A stretch of 25,798 bases of DNA from Psychrobacter sp. (GCA_029264635.1 JARIAA010000073.1:1-25798); one strand, 5' to 3'; shown: positions 1 to 8,532, counted from the stretch's first letter. Translations and numbers: made by a program. Notes: generated by a model from the sequence alone, not told the origin.

Positions 1-108
1 ACAGCGCTGTTAAACGCCGTTATCGGTTTTATAATCGGAGCAATAATCGTCGCTATTTTTACCGTTATTAATAAAATACGACATAAAGACGCTTCCTCTG
101 CGCATTGA
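1..108 (+). CDS. C-terminal end of a membrane protein (partial; possibly DUF808/YedI family)
   Basis: An open frame runs from the window edge to a TGA at 106-108 and gives 35 residues. They form one hydrophobic stretch (LLNAVIGFIIGAIIVAIFTV) followed by a short basic tail (NKIRHKDASSAH), which is what the last transmembrane helix of an inner-membrane protein looks like. The ending recalls the C-terminus of DUF808 (YedI-like) proteins, but 35 residues are too few to be sure. The start and most of the gene lie outside the window. The gene converges on rne, and the hairpin at 256-289 would end both transcripts. Confidence 0.5.
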   Translation, partial: TALLNAVIGFIIGAIIVAIFTVINKIRHKDASSAH

Positions 109-255
109 TTATTTTCGATTGATAATAGCTTATAGTTAAGACAATTTGAAAACGTCACAGTTTCATTTAGGATTGACTATATATAATAGCTTAATGGCTT
201 TTAATGAGTATCTTCGGGTCATCTATTATTAAAAAAACTATATTTTAAAGTAAAG

Positions 256-290
256 AAAGCCCCAAAGTTGATCGCAACTTTGGGGCTTTT
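256..290. terminator. Bidirectional intrinsic terminator between the upstream gene and rne
   Basis: A perfect 14 bp stem (256-269 with 276-289, arm AAAGCCCCAAAGTT) has a 6-base GATCGC loop. It is followed by T's on the + strand, and by a T-rich run on the - strand because of the flanking A's. It sits 56 bases beyond the rne stop and about 150 bases beyond the stop of the gene at the left edge, so it can serve both. Confidence 0.85.
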
Positions 291-345
291 ACGATAAGTG
301 TAGTATAAAACGATTGTCACAACCATTTTATACCACACTGCCTAA

Positions 346-3300
346 TTAGCTGTCATTATCTGACTCATTAGTGTCTGATTTTTCAGCTTGTGTAGGCTTG
401 GCATGTTCAGCTTTTGGTTTGCGGCTGCGTGCTTTGGGAACCTTTGGCGTAGTTAAATTAAACATACCAGTCTGTGGCAGTAGCTGCTCTGCGACACTTT
501 CAATCATATTTTTATAACTGGCAATAGTCGTCTTTGATTTACCTGCCTGACTGTCCTCTTTGAGAGAGTCCGTGCGCTCAACGATTTTGCTATCGTCAAG
601 AAGCTCAAGATCAGCCTTTAGGGATTGCTCACTTTCAGTGCTGATAACGTCCACCTGTAACTCACTGGTCAATGCGCCAGCCTCAGTTTCATGAGCATCA
701 ATCTTGCCATTATTGGCTTGACTCGCATCAGTCGCTGTTGCAGTAGTATCAGCTGGGGCATCAACAATAGTCTCAGTAGTATCACGCTCTACTACCTCTT
801 GAGCATGATCTGCTTGTTTTGACTCATCTAACGCTACATCAGGAACGCTTAGTGTCGCCTGCTCTCGTTCTTCAGCATGGTAATCAGGATGCTGTCCACG
901 TGGATCATTGCTGGCCCGTTTGCCTATAGCATGTGGCGCCACCGCTGTCTTACCTTGCCCTGCTGCAAACTGACTGACCGCTTGTGTCATTGCATCAAAG
1001 CGTGTTAAGTAATCAGCATCTAAAGGCTGGTAGCCATAGTTGCTAAAGTCAAAGTCGTTAACCTCAGTAACTTCACCAGCTTGAGCTTGCTTGTTATGAG
1101 CCTCAATAGCATCAATGAAGCAGCTGATAATACCGTTTTCTGCCAAGCGACTTTGTGCATCTACTAGCGTCGCGTGAATGAAATCGCCAACTGTACCCCG
1201 AATGGTCGGCAATACAGTGCCAGCTTGAGTATCGATTTTAGCTTCTGGCGCTGACTGCCGACGGCGTACAACACGAGGGTCGTTGCTTGCTTGGCCGAAT
1301 TTTTCAGCAGTTACATAACGCTCAGCAAATAATGCGTCATGAGTAAGCGTAAGCGACGCACTATTTTTTGTAGGGTTGTTATCTTCCTCATTAGTGTCTA
1401 CGCTGCTCGCTTCCGTCTCTTTAGGGTTAGCGGTCGTATTTTTATTATCGACGTTTTTCCCGTCAGATTGCTCAGTATCCATAGCTGGCGTTTTAGGCGT
1501 CTCGACACTTGCGTTTCTTGATTTTTCTACTGAATCTTCCACAGCATTTGAGACAATAGCGTCAGGTTTGGATGCTTTATTACCTTCATTACCTTCATTT
1601 TCATCAACGACTTCAGTTTTTGAGCGCTCAGCGCGCTGAGTAACTGTCTTCACCGATTTCTCGTCATGACGAGATGTAGCAGTTACGGCTTTATCAGCAG
1701 CTACATTACGCTCAGTTTCTTGTGTATCCGTAGGTTTGTACGCCGCTTGCTCAGACTTACTGTCATCCAAAGACAGATGTACCACTTCGGAGGCTTTGAT
1801 TTTAGTCGGTGCTTCACTGACTTGTAATATGACCTCATTGGGATCTTGATTGCGGCGCGCACTTGACTGAGTTTTACTATTTGTATCAGTGGCAGCTGAC
1901 TGTTGATTGCCATGTTTGGCGTTACTATCAGCTGTTAATGTCTCGCCGCGTTCAAGCTTACCACGCGAATCACGCTGACTATGCGCCTTACGCTTAGTTT
2001 TGGATTGCTCATCAGTGCGGTTATCGTCCTGATTTTCAAGATCGCTTTGATCACCTTGACGACTATCTTGGCGATGACGGTTACGATCATTACCACGCTT
2101 ATTCTCAGGCTTATTTTGTGTTTCAGCCTGACTATTGTCTTTCTTGGTGTCTGAACTGCTATCTACACTATTTTTGTCGTTACGCTCATTGTCATCACGT
2201 TCATTGTCATCACGTTGCTCTTTTCTTTGACGCGGTTTAGGTGCTCTTGATTTGCGCTGCTTACGCTTTCTTCTCTCGTCACCGTTACTGTCTTTATGAT
2301 CATCATCATTGTCAGTGTTATGTTTTGACTGTTGGGTTTGAGCTTGCGCATTAGTATCATCTTTTGAACGTGAGTTTTGCTGACGATCATCTTGAGCTGA
2401 TGGCGAACGTTGGTTGCTATCCAATACCGTACTATCAACCTGTCCAAACGAGCCTAGACTCTGAGCGCCAGAATTAACAAGTGTTTCGATAGCATCCGCT
2501 GCATCGCGGCTACTGACACTATTTGCAGTTTTTGCTTGCGGTGCTTGGGCAAATAAATTTGATAGCCAAGCGACTGCTTGCGGCTGAGCAGCTATAGGAG
2601 TAGGGGATGGCTGACTATTTTGTAGCACATTACTTGTGGCAGCGCGCGCTGAAGAAACCTGCGTATTATGGCTCTGTTGGCTGGCCGCATTCTTTGGTTC
2701 AGCGTTTGAGTCATTACTTTGGTTGTTTTGTTCACTATGATGGCTAGACGCTGTCGATGGCGAATGATTGTTGTTTTGCTGAGTTGAACGATTCGCTGTC
2801 TGATTGTCTTGGTTGTCAGCCATTTTACGTGGCTGACGCGTTGGCTGCTGCTCAGGACGTTCTTTTTCTGCGGTCTGCCAGTCGACATCATAACCAAGAT
2901 CGCTATGCTCTTGCTGCTGGGTATCAGTAATACGCTCATAACTTGTTGGCGCAAAGCCATCACGGTTAAAGTGTAGCTTAAAGTTGGGCGACTCTAGATG
3001 AGCGTGCGGCAAAATAGTGATACGTGTGCCACTATCTTGCTCAAGGTAAACCAAGCTATCACGTTTTTCATTTAATAAAAATGCAGCGATATCAGTCGGT
3101 ACTTCTGCTTGCACTTCGCCTTGGCGCTCTTTTAGAGCAATTTGCTCGATTTGACGCATGATAGACAATGACAATGAACGCAGATCGCGAATCATACCAT
3201 TGCCATGGCAGCGCGGGCAGATATAGCCAGTAGACTCTTCTAATGATGGACGTAGACGCTGACGGCTCATCTCCATCAAGCCAAATTTTGATATCTCACC

Positions 3301-4416
3301 AAACTGGACGCGAGCACGGTCATATTTAGTGGCATCAATCAAACGCTTTTCGACTTCCTTTTGATGCTTATTGTCATTCATATCAATAAAGTCGATGACA
3401 ATCAAGCCGCCCATATCACGCAAGCGCAGCTGACGCGCAATCTCATCTGCCGCTTCTAAATTGGTATGGTACGCAGTCTCAGCGACGTCTGAGCCTTTAG
3501 TGGATTTGGCCGAGTTAATGTCGATTGAAACCAAGGCTTCCGTTTGGTCGATGACGATAGAGCCACCAGATGGCAGACGTACTTCACGCTGATAGGCCGT
3601 CTCAATTTGTTTTTCGATATTGAAACGCGAAAACATGGGCTCATAATCTGTGTATTTGCGTAGTTTCTCCGCTTGCGTTGGCATGACTGCATCAATAAAT
3701 CCTGCCGCTTCAATATAAGCGTTTTCGTTATCAATCCAAATCTCAGCGATGTCATCACGCAGATAGTCACGTACTGCACGGGTAACGACGCCAGCTTCCT
3801 GATGCACTAAGCGCGGTGAAGGGTATTTTTGGTTTTGTTCTTGGATAGCTTGCCAGATGTTAAGCAGATGATTCAGGTCATGCTGCAAATCTTCTTGAGT
3901 TTTACCAATACCAGCCGTACGAATAATAACGCTCATGCCTTTTGGCAAATCAAGATTGCTGAGCATGCGCTTCATATCTTCGCGCAGTTTGCCAGAGATT
4001 TGACGTGAGATACCGCCACCACGAGGGTTGTTTGGCATTAATACCAAGTAGCGACCTGCCAATGACACATAAGTCGATAGGGCAGCGCCTTTATTACCGC
4101 GCTCTTCTTTTTCGACTTGGACGATCAGCTCATCGCCTTCTTTGATCAGCTTTTTGATGTTTTCGTCGCGTGGATTGCCGCTCAGATATTCAGTTGAGAT
4201 CTCACGAATCGGTAAAAACCCTTGACGCTGCGAGCCATATTCTACAAACACAGCTTCAAGCGATGGCTCAACGCGGGTCACATGACCTTTATAGATATTG
4301 GACTTTTTTTGCTCGCGTGTACGGTTTTCTAAATCGAAATCGTACAGGTGATTGCCTTTACACAAGGCGACACGAATCTCTTCGTTTTGAGTGGCATTAA
4401 TCAGAATGCGTTTCAT
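346..4416 (-). CDS. rne: Ribonuclease E, degradosome endonuclease with a very long disordered scaffold tail
   Basis: RNase E cuts single-stranded AU-rich RNA in mRNA decay and in rRNA, tRNA and sRNA processing, and it scaffolds the degradosome. Residues 1 to about 420 are the catalytic half: MKRILINATQ start, S1 domain around 37-120, then the DNase I-like core with metal ligands D299 (SIDINSA) and D342 (IDFIDM), and the Zn-link cysteines C400/C403 (CPRCHG). These match E. coli D303/D346 and C404/C407 with a constant offset of four. From about residue 500 to 1356 the protein is low-complexity and rich in Q, N, S, D, E and K. It holds an amphipathic segment (AWLSNLFA, 616-623), an arginine-rich block (about 713-750; likely RNA binding) and two ASNDPR motifs (1043-1048, 1168-1173). 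At 1356 residues it is longer than E. coli RNase E (1061). The ATG has an AGGA seven bases upstream (4424-4427). The enzyme and start are certain; the tail roles are inferred. Confidence 0.98.
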   Translation of the reverse strand: MKRILINATQNEEIRVALCKGNHLYDFDLENRTREQKKSNIYKGHVTRVEPSLEAVFVEYGSQRQGFLPIREISTEYLSGNPRDENIKKLIKEGDELIVQVEKEERGNKGAALSTYVSLAGRYLVLMPNNPRGGGISRQISGKLREDMKRMLSNLDLPKGMSVIIRTAGIGKTQEDLQHDLNHLLNIWQAIQEQNQKYPSPRLVHQEAGVVTRAVRDYLRDDIAEIWIDNENAYIEAAGFIDAVMPTQAEKLRKYTDYEPMFSRFNIEKQIETAYQREVRLPSGGSIVIDQTEALVSIDINSAKSTKGSDVAETAYHTNLEAADEIARQLRLRDMGGLIVIDFIDMNDNKHQKEVEKRLIDATKYDRARVQFGEISKFGLMEMSRQRLRPSLEESTGYICPRCHGNGMIRDLRSLSLSIMRQIEQIALKERQGEVQAEVPTDIAAFLLNEKRDSLVYLEQDSGTRITILPHAHLESPNFKLHFNRDGFAPTSYERITDTQQQEHSDLGYDVDWQTAEKERPEQQPTRQPRKMADNQDNQTANRSTQQNNNHSPSTASSHHSEQNNQSNDSNAEPKNAASQQSHNTQVSSARAATSNVLQNSQPSPTPIAAQPQAVAWLSNLFAQAPQAKTANSVSSRDAADAIETLVNSGAQSLGSFGQVDSTVLDSNQRSPSAQDDRQQNSRSKDDTNAQAQTQQSKHNTDNDDDHKDSNGDERRKRKQRKSRAPKPRQRKEQRDDNERDDNERNDKNSVDSSSDTKKDNSQAETQNKPENKRGNDRNRHRQDSRQGDQSDLENQDDNRTDEQSKTKRKAHSQRDSRGKLERGETLTADSNAKHGNQQSAATDTNSKTQSSARRNQDPNEVILQVSEAPTKIKASEVVHLSLDDSKSEQAAYKPTDTQETERNVAADKAVTATSRHDEKSVKTVTQRAERSKTEVVDENEGNEGNKASKPDAIVSNAVEDSVEKSRNASVETPKTPAMDTEQSDGKNVDNKNTTANPKETEASSVDTNEEDNNPTKNSASLTLTHDALFAERYVTAEKFGQASNDPRVVRRRQSAPEAKIDTQAGTVLPTIRGTVGDFIHATLVDAQSRLAENGIISCFIDAIEAHNKQAQAGEVTEVNDFDFSNYGYQPLDADYLTRFDAMTQAVSQFAAGQGKTAVAPHAIGKRASNDPRGQHPDYHAEEREQATLSVPDVALDESKQADHAQEVVERDTTETIVDAPADTTATATDASQANNGKIDAHETEAGALTSELQVDVISTESEQSLKADLELLDDSKIVERTDSLKEDSQAGKSKTTIASYKNMIESVAEQLLPQTGMFNLTTPKVPKARSRKPKAEHAKPTQAEKSDTNESDNDS

Positions 4417-4536
4417 ACTATTATCCTATGAATGCACAGGACAACGACTAGGAAGAATTTTATATTGAAAGATTCTGAATGAAAAATATCGATGTTAAGC
4501 GGCTAGTATAATAAAAAGCATTAACGAATTATTCAG

Positions 4537-4553
4537 ACTGTCAATTGGACAGT
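4537..4553. other. Small hairpin in the probable rne leader
   Basis: ACTGTC (4537-4542) and GACAGT (4548-4553) form a perfect 6 bp stem with a 5-base loop, about 120 bases upstream of the rne ATG. It is a candidate element of the rne 5' leader. The T-run needed for a terminator is missing on both strands. Confidence 0.35.
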
Positions 4554-5349
4554 GATCAATATAAAAATAACCAAAGCAGGCTAGCAGTGGTGGCAAGTGA
4601 CGCTAATATTGAGATTAGCTAAAGATAACAGATGTAAGCTGAGCATGAGGCTCAAATAAAATAATATAAATAACAAGGTAAAAATAAAATGTGATTTTAT
4701 AGCAGCTTGCTACTTGTTCAAACGTTATTGACTGTGTTTAAGCATACTAAACGTATTTTTCTAAGCAAATACTGATACAGGGTGTAAGGCTGTCATATCT
4801 ACCGTAATACGTTAACGCTTATTAATAGCAGTCAACGTATTCATACCTAATGCTAATCGTTTGCTACTGGCTTCAGGGTTGTATTAACACATTTCCACCA
4901 AAAGCTTCACAAAGCTGATTAGCATATACAGTGGTCAAAAGCATTCAATATACGTTGTAAGGGTCTATTAGAGCGTCTGCCACGTAGTCACAATTCATTC
5001 GCTATGTTGTTTATTCTATAAACTTTAAATGTAGCGAACCTTTTAATATTGGCTCAAATCCATTCAATCGTTTCATCTATTATTTTATCTTTAACATCTA
5101 TATATTTGGTGTCTTACATTATGAGTGCCACTGCGCTGTCATTCAGCGGGGCGTACTTGGCAAACAGAATAGGCAACCGGCTCACAGCTCGGAGGGGTAT
5201 ACATTTTATATCACATCTACTGTATCTGTTTGACCGCCAATATTCAGGCAGCTCTAAACTCTTAACATCGGACTACCATCACTTGCTCAACTGCGCTTGC
5301 CCAAATGATTAAAAATCAAGTCGTGGTCGTGCGCTAAATGAGTGTTGTT

Positions 5350-5392
5350 ATCGCTTGATACATGGAGATATTCGCCAGTGTATCAATGCGAT
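5350..5392. repeat. Large bulged inverted repeat (stem-loop) upstream of rluC
   Basis: The left arm at 5350-5365 (ATCGC, TTGATACA, TGG) pairs with the right arm at 5375-5392 (CCA, TGTATCAA, GCGAT). All 16 left-arm bases pair, with single bulged bases at 5378 (G) and 5387 (T) and a 9-base loop. It lies 240 bases before the rluC start and is not followed by a T-run, so it is not a standard terminator. Confidence 0.6.
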
Positions 5393-5398
5393 CGTACT

Positions 5399-5412
5399 TG
5401 GTATAAATACCA
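5399..5412. repeat. 14-base perfect palindrome, operator-like
   Basis: TGGTAT and ATACCA surround a central AA (5399-5412), seven bases after the large stem-loop at 5350-5392. The symmetry is what a dimeric regulator would bind, but I know no regulator for it. Confidence 0.35.
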
Positions 5413-5631
5413 TTTATCAGATATGATACTATATATTGCTAAGCATTTTACCTTAAAAATGAGATGATGCGTACCCTATTAGCTTGAAATACAACATCTG
5501 CCTCCTAACTAGTAAGTCGTAAAGATGGCGATAGTTGCTTGAAACAATGGTTATTATTACCGTTGGTTCTGCTTAATTGGCGCGCAACATGTTAAACTAT
5601 AACAAATCTTTGTGTAAATACCTAACTAAAA

Positions 5632-6660
5632 ATGACAAATTCAAAAATGCCTGACGATACACCTATTGTCCATGAAGCTCCAGCTATTTTTAATAGCAAA
5701 ACCCGTCCGCAAAGTGCCGATGATGAGATTAGTAACTTTGGTAAGGTTAATTACCTTGAAGTCACACGCCATCAGCATGATCAGCGCTTAGATAATTTTT
5801 TGCTCAACCGTTTAAAGGGTTTACCAAAATCGCATATTTATAAAATGATCCGCTCAGATGAAGTACGCGTTAATAATAAGCGCTGTAAAGCTCATGACCG
5901 AGTAGAGCGTGAAGATGTAGTACGCATTGCACCTATACAGCTTGCGACACGTGAAAAACCCATTATCAGCACTGAATTCGCCAAAAGTCTGTTGGCACGC
6001 GTCGTTTATGAAGACGAGGGGCTATTAGTGCTTAATAAACCGTCTGGTATTGCTGTGCACGGTGGTAGCGGTCTGGATTTTGGTGTTATCGAAGCCATGC
6101 GTGAGGTGACGGGCAAAAAATATCTAGAGCTGATTCATCGCATCGATAAAGATACGTCAGGCCTGTTGATGATCTCAAAGAAACGCTCAACACTCAAAGT
6201 TTTGCAGCAGCATCTTGTCGATAAGACTATTCAAAAGCATTATTTATGCTTGGCTAAAGGGCAACCTACGCTCAACGAGCAACGTATTGATGCGCCACTG
6301 CTACGTTATACACTAGCCAGCGGTGAGCGCCGCGTTAAAGTAGATGCTCAAGACCCGCAAGCGAAAGAAAGCCAGACTGATATCGTGGTACATGGCCGTT
6401 TTATGGTTGCAGATCAGCCGGTCAGCCTGATTGAAGCCAAGCCGTTAACAGGGCGCACTCATCAGATTCGGGTACACCTAGCTTATATCGGTCATGCTAT
6501 TTTGGGTGATGATAAGTACCACGTACACGACAAGACGGGTGTTCACCGTTTATGCCTGCATGCATGGCGCCTAGATATTCCAGGCTATAAGAGCATTACA
6601 GCGCCCCTACCAGATGATATGTCGGACTTGTTACCAGAGTCGCTCAAGTTGCCTGAATAG
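5632..6660 (+). CDS. rluC: 23S rRNA pseudouridine synthase, RluC type
   Basis: It converts specific uridines of 23S rRNA to pseudouridine (positions 955, 2504 and 2580 for E. coli RluC). Residues about 50-100 form an S4 RNA-binding domain (RLDNFLLNRLKGLPKSHIYK region). The RluA-family catalytic domain follows, with the signature HRIDKDTSG at 169-177; D172 is the catalytic aspartate. A second conserved block, LTGRTHQIRVHL, is at 272-283. The length of 342 residues is near the family's usual 320, with about 35 extra disordered residues at the N-terminus. The ATG at 5632 has no strong Shine-Dalgarno sequence, and the next ATG at 5647 is possible. The divergent position opposite rne, as in E. coli and Pseudomonas, favours RluC over RluD or RluA. 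Confidence 0.93.
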   Translation: MTNSKMPDDTPIVHEAPAIFNSKTRPQSADDEISNFGKVNYLEVTRHQHDQRLDNFLLNRLKGLPKSHIYKMIRSDEVRVNNKRCKAHDRVEREDVVRIAPIQLATREKPIISTEFAKSLLARVVYEDEGLLVLNKPSGIAVHGGSGLDFGVIEAMREVTGKKYLELIHRIDKDTSGLLMISKKRSTLKVLQQHLVDKTIQKHYLCLAKGQPTLNEQRIDAPLLRYTLASGERRVKVDAQDPQAKESQTDIVVHGRFMVADQPVSLIEAKPLTGRTHQIRVHLAYIGHAILGDDKYHVHDKTGVHRLCLHAWRLDIPGYKSITAPLPDDMSDLLPESLKLPE

Positions 6661-6715
6661 AGTTAACGTACTCGTATTTAAATCTAACTGCTAGCTGATT
6701 ATTGAATATTAAAAG

Positions 6716-6759
6716 ACGTCACGAAAAATTATTGTTAAAAATAAGCTTCGTGACGTTTT
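6716..6759 (+). terminator. Probable terminator after rluC
   Basis: ACGTCACGAA (6716-6725) pairs perfectly with TTCGTGACGT (6747-6756), followed by a short TTT. The 21-base loop can itself fold (TTATT with AATAA). It lies between rluC and the HAD gene, so those two may not be fully co-transcribed. Confidence 0.6.
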
Positions 6760-6826
6760 GGTATCTACAACGCAATATTTATCACTTAGTGTCTAATAAA
6801 TCATCATTATTTTCTAAAGCAAAGTC

Positions 6827-7570
6827 ATGAATAAACCAGCCACCTATCCTAGCTTATTAACTGCTGACCCAGTAGTGTCTCGTTCAGCTACTTCTACAAT
6901 CACTCACTCTTTATCCCACCATAACTTAGCCGATAAAAAACTCATTATTTTTGATTGGGATGGCACTTTAATGGACTCAATCGGTTTAATCGTTGAGACG
7001 ATGCATGTGGCTGGTGAGGCGCACGGTTTTCAGACCACTGATCAAGCGGTCAAAGACATCATTGGTTTGAGTCTGCTCACTGGGATAGACATCTTGTATC
7101 CTAAAGCAACTGATACGCAAAAGCTTGCCATTCAAGACAGTTATGCTGATTACTATATTGCTAATAGTGATCGCACCCCGTTTTTCGCTCCTATAGAAGG
7201 TATGTTGCAAACGTTGCAACAACAAGGTCGTAAGCTTGCCGTGGCAACGGGCAAGAAAAGACGCGGACTTGATCGGGTGCTGGATGCCTCTAATAGTCAT
7301 CACTATTTTGCTGTAACACGCTGCGCTGATGAGTCGGGTTCCAAACCTGATCCGCAAATGCTTAACGATATCTTAGACCATACCCAGCAGCACCTATCTG
7401 AAGCAGTGTTTATCGGTGATAGTATTTATGATATTCAAATGGCAAATAGGTTAGGGATGACCAGTATTGCGGTTAATTATGGCACAGCGTCAAGTAGCGA
7501 GCTTGCCGCGCAGCAGCCGACTTATCAAGTCGATACACCATACGCTTTAACCGAGCTGTTATGTGGCTAG
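6827..7570 (+). CDS. HAD-superfamily phosphatase (phosphoglycolate phosphatase-like)
   Basis: This is a cytoplasmic phosphatase of HAD subfamily IA. All four HAD motifs are present: motif I DWDGT with nucleophile D43 and acid/base D45, motif II T141 (VATGKK), motif III K173 (SKPDPQ), and motif IV D198 and D202 (IGDSIYD). The helical cap lies between about residues 58 and 128. At 247 residues it is of usual size, except for about 35 residues before motif I where most relatives have fewer than 10; there is no in-frame ATG nearer the domain. Its place directly after rluC is common in Pseudomonas and Acinetobacter, where the gene is annotated as a Gph-like hydrolase. The substrate cannot be told from sequence; phosphoglycolate or another small sugar phosphate is possible. 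Confidence 0.88.
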   Translation: MNKPATYPSLLTADPVVSRSATSTITHSLSHHNLADKKLIIFDWDGTLMDSIGLIVETMHVAGEAHGFQTTDQAVKDIIGLSLLTGIDILYPKATDTQKLAIQDSYADYYIANSDRTPFFAPIEGMLQTLQQQGRKLAVATGKKRRGLDRVLDASNSHHYFAVTRCADESGSKPDPQMLNDILDHTQQHLSEAVFIGDSIYDIQMANRLGMTSIAVNYGTASSSELAAQQPTYQVDTPYALTELLCG

Positions 7571-7593
7571 GTTTAGTCATGTTCAAAGTTTTA

Positions 7594-7632
7594 AAAAAGG
7601 GACTTATCGCTGATAACGATAAATCCCTTTTT
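7594..7632. terminator. Bidirectional terminator between the HAD gene and engB
   Basis: A long stem of AAAAAGGGA (7594-7602) with TCCCTTTTT (7624-7632) continues, after one mismatch, as TTATCG (7604-7609) with CGATAA (7617-7622). The loop is CTGATAA. A- and T-runs on both sides make it work for both convergent genes. Confidence 0.85.
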
Positions 7633-7671
7633 AATTTTACCTAATGTCGATATATTCTATTCAGGTTTTTT

Positions 7672-8397
7672 TTACTCATCGATATCTTGCTGACTAGTGT
7701 CAAACGTTTGCAGGTCTGTCTCAACGATTTTGTCATCGTTAAGTTTGTACTTATACCAATTGCCCATCACACCTGCCAATTCATCCAGCCCTTCTTTTCT
7801 TAAGGCTGAAAACAGTTGAATCGTACAATGTAGCCCCAATTTTTTTAATGCTTGGCGGGTATTGAGTAGGGCGTTTTTAGCGGCGCCATACTTGAGCTTA
7901 TCTGCTTTAGTCAGCAAAATATGTACAGGCAGCTCGCCGTCTTTGGCCCAATGTAGCATCTGCTCATCAAAGAATTTGAGAGGGTGGCGAATATCAGTCA
8001 TCAGCACTAAACCTGCAAGGCTTGAGCGTGATACCAGATATTCTTCAAGCTCCACTTGCCATTCTTTTTTCATCTCAAGTGGCACAGCAGCATAACCATA
8101 ACCTGGCAAATCAACCAATCGTCTGTCTGTATTACCGATGCTAAAGAAATTAATCATCTGTGTACGTCCAGGCGTCTTGGACGAGCGCGCAAGCTGACGC
8201 TGATTGGTAAGCGCATTAATTGCAGAGGATTTACCGGCGTTCGAGCGTCCTGCAAAGGCGACCTCTAGTCCTATATCAGGCGGACAAAGACGAAAGGTCG
8301 GTGCCGAGGTCATAAACTCAGTTTGCTGGATACGCTGACGGGCTTTAGTATTGAACGCCGCATGCTCAGCGGCAACATCTTTATACGGGGTACTCAT
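7672..8397 (-). CDS. engB: Ribosome biogenesis GTP-binding protein EngB (YihA/YsxC)
   Basis: This is a TRAFAC-class GTPase needed for assembly of the large ribosomal subunit. GTPase motifs, numbered from the ATG at 8397: G1 P-loop GRSNAGKSS (50-58), the KTPGRTQ switch region just after, G3 DLPGYG (96-101), G4 TKAD (163-166) and G5 SA (about 197-198). The length of 241 residues includes an acidic C-terminal tail (DLQTFDTSQQDIDE) that E. coli EngB lacks. I chose ATG 8397 over an upstream in-frame TTG at 8418 because a GAG lies six bases before it and EngB proteins usually start close to this point. Its position opposite c-type cytochromes matches the Pseudomonas arrangement. It is an essential protein in most bacteria tested. 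Confidence 0.95.
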   Translation of the reverse strand: MSTPYKDVAAEHAAFNTKARQRIQQTEFMTSAPTFRLCPPDIGLEVAFAGRSNAGKSSAINALTNQRQLARSSKTPGRTQMINFFSIGNTDRRLVDLPGYGYAAVPLEMKKEWQVELEEYLVSRSSLAGLVLMTDIRHPLKFFDEQMLHWAKDGELPVHILLTKADKLKYGAAKNALLNTRQALKKLGLHCTIQLFSALRKEGLDELAGVMGNWYKYKLNDDKIVETDLQTFDTSQQDIDE

Positions 8398-8532
8398 AAA
8401 TAACTCATTAACAATCAAAAAATTAAAAAACGGAATCTACTAGGGTAATGGTAGGTCAAACCAAAACAGGTGATAAGGTGTATGGTTAATTATATAGTCA
8501 ATCCTAAATAAAGTTGGCATATTCTATTCCAC

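Larger units (their letters stand above)
4417..5631. other. Long rne-rluC divergent spacer, structured, no convincing gene
   Basis: These 1215 bases separate two divergent genes. In E. coli the same gene pair is divergent, and rne has a long 5' leader whose hairpins let RNase E control its own mRNA; a similar leader is likely here but I cannot recognise the E. coli elements. What is visible: a small perfect hairpin at 4537-4553, four copies of ATACGTT/AACGTAT between 4750 and 4956, a 16 bp bulged stem at 5350-5392 and a 14-base palindrome at 5399-5412. A TTG-initiated 87-codon frame at 5049-5312 has no ribosome binding site and no recognisable family, so I do not call it. No promoter stands out strongly on either strand. 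Confidence 0.6.

Noticed and set aside
1339..3779. Several 60-120 codon frames on both strands inside rne
   Set aside because: They are shadows of the long, low-complexity RNase E reading frame, which has the conserved protein and a proper ribosome binding site.
5049..5312. An 87-codon open frame in the rne-rluC spacer (+)
   Set aside because: It starts with TTG, has no Shine-Dalgarno sequence and no recognisable family, and its composition looks like translated spacer DNA.
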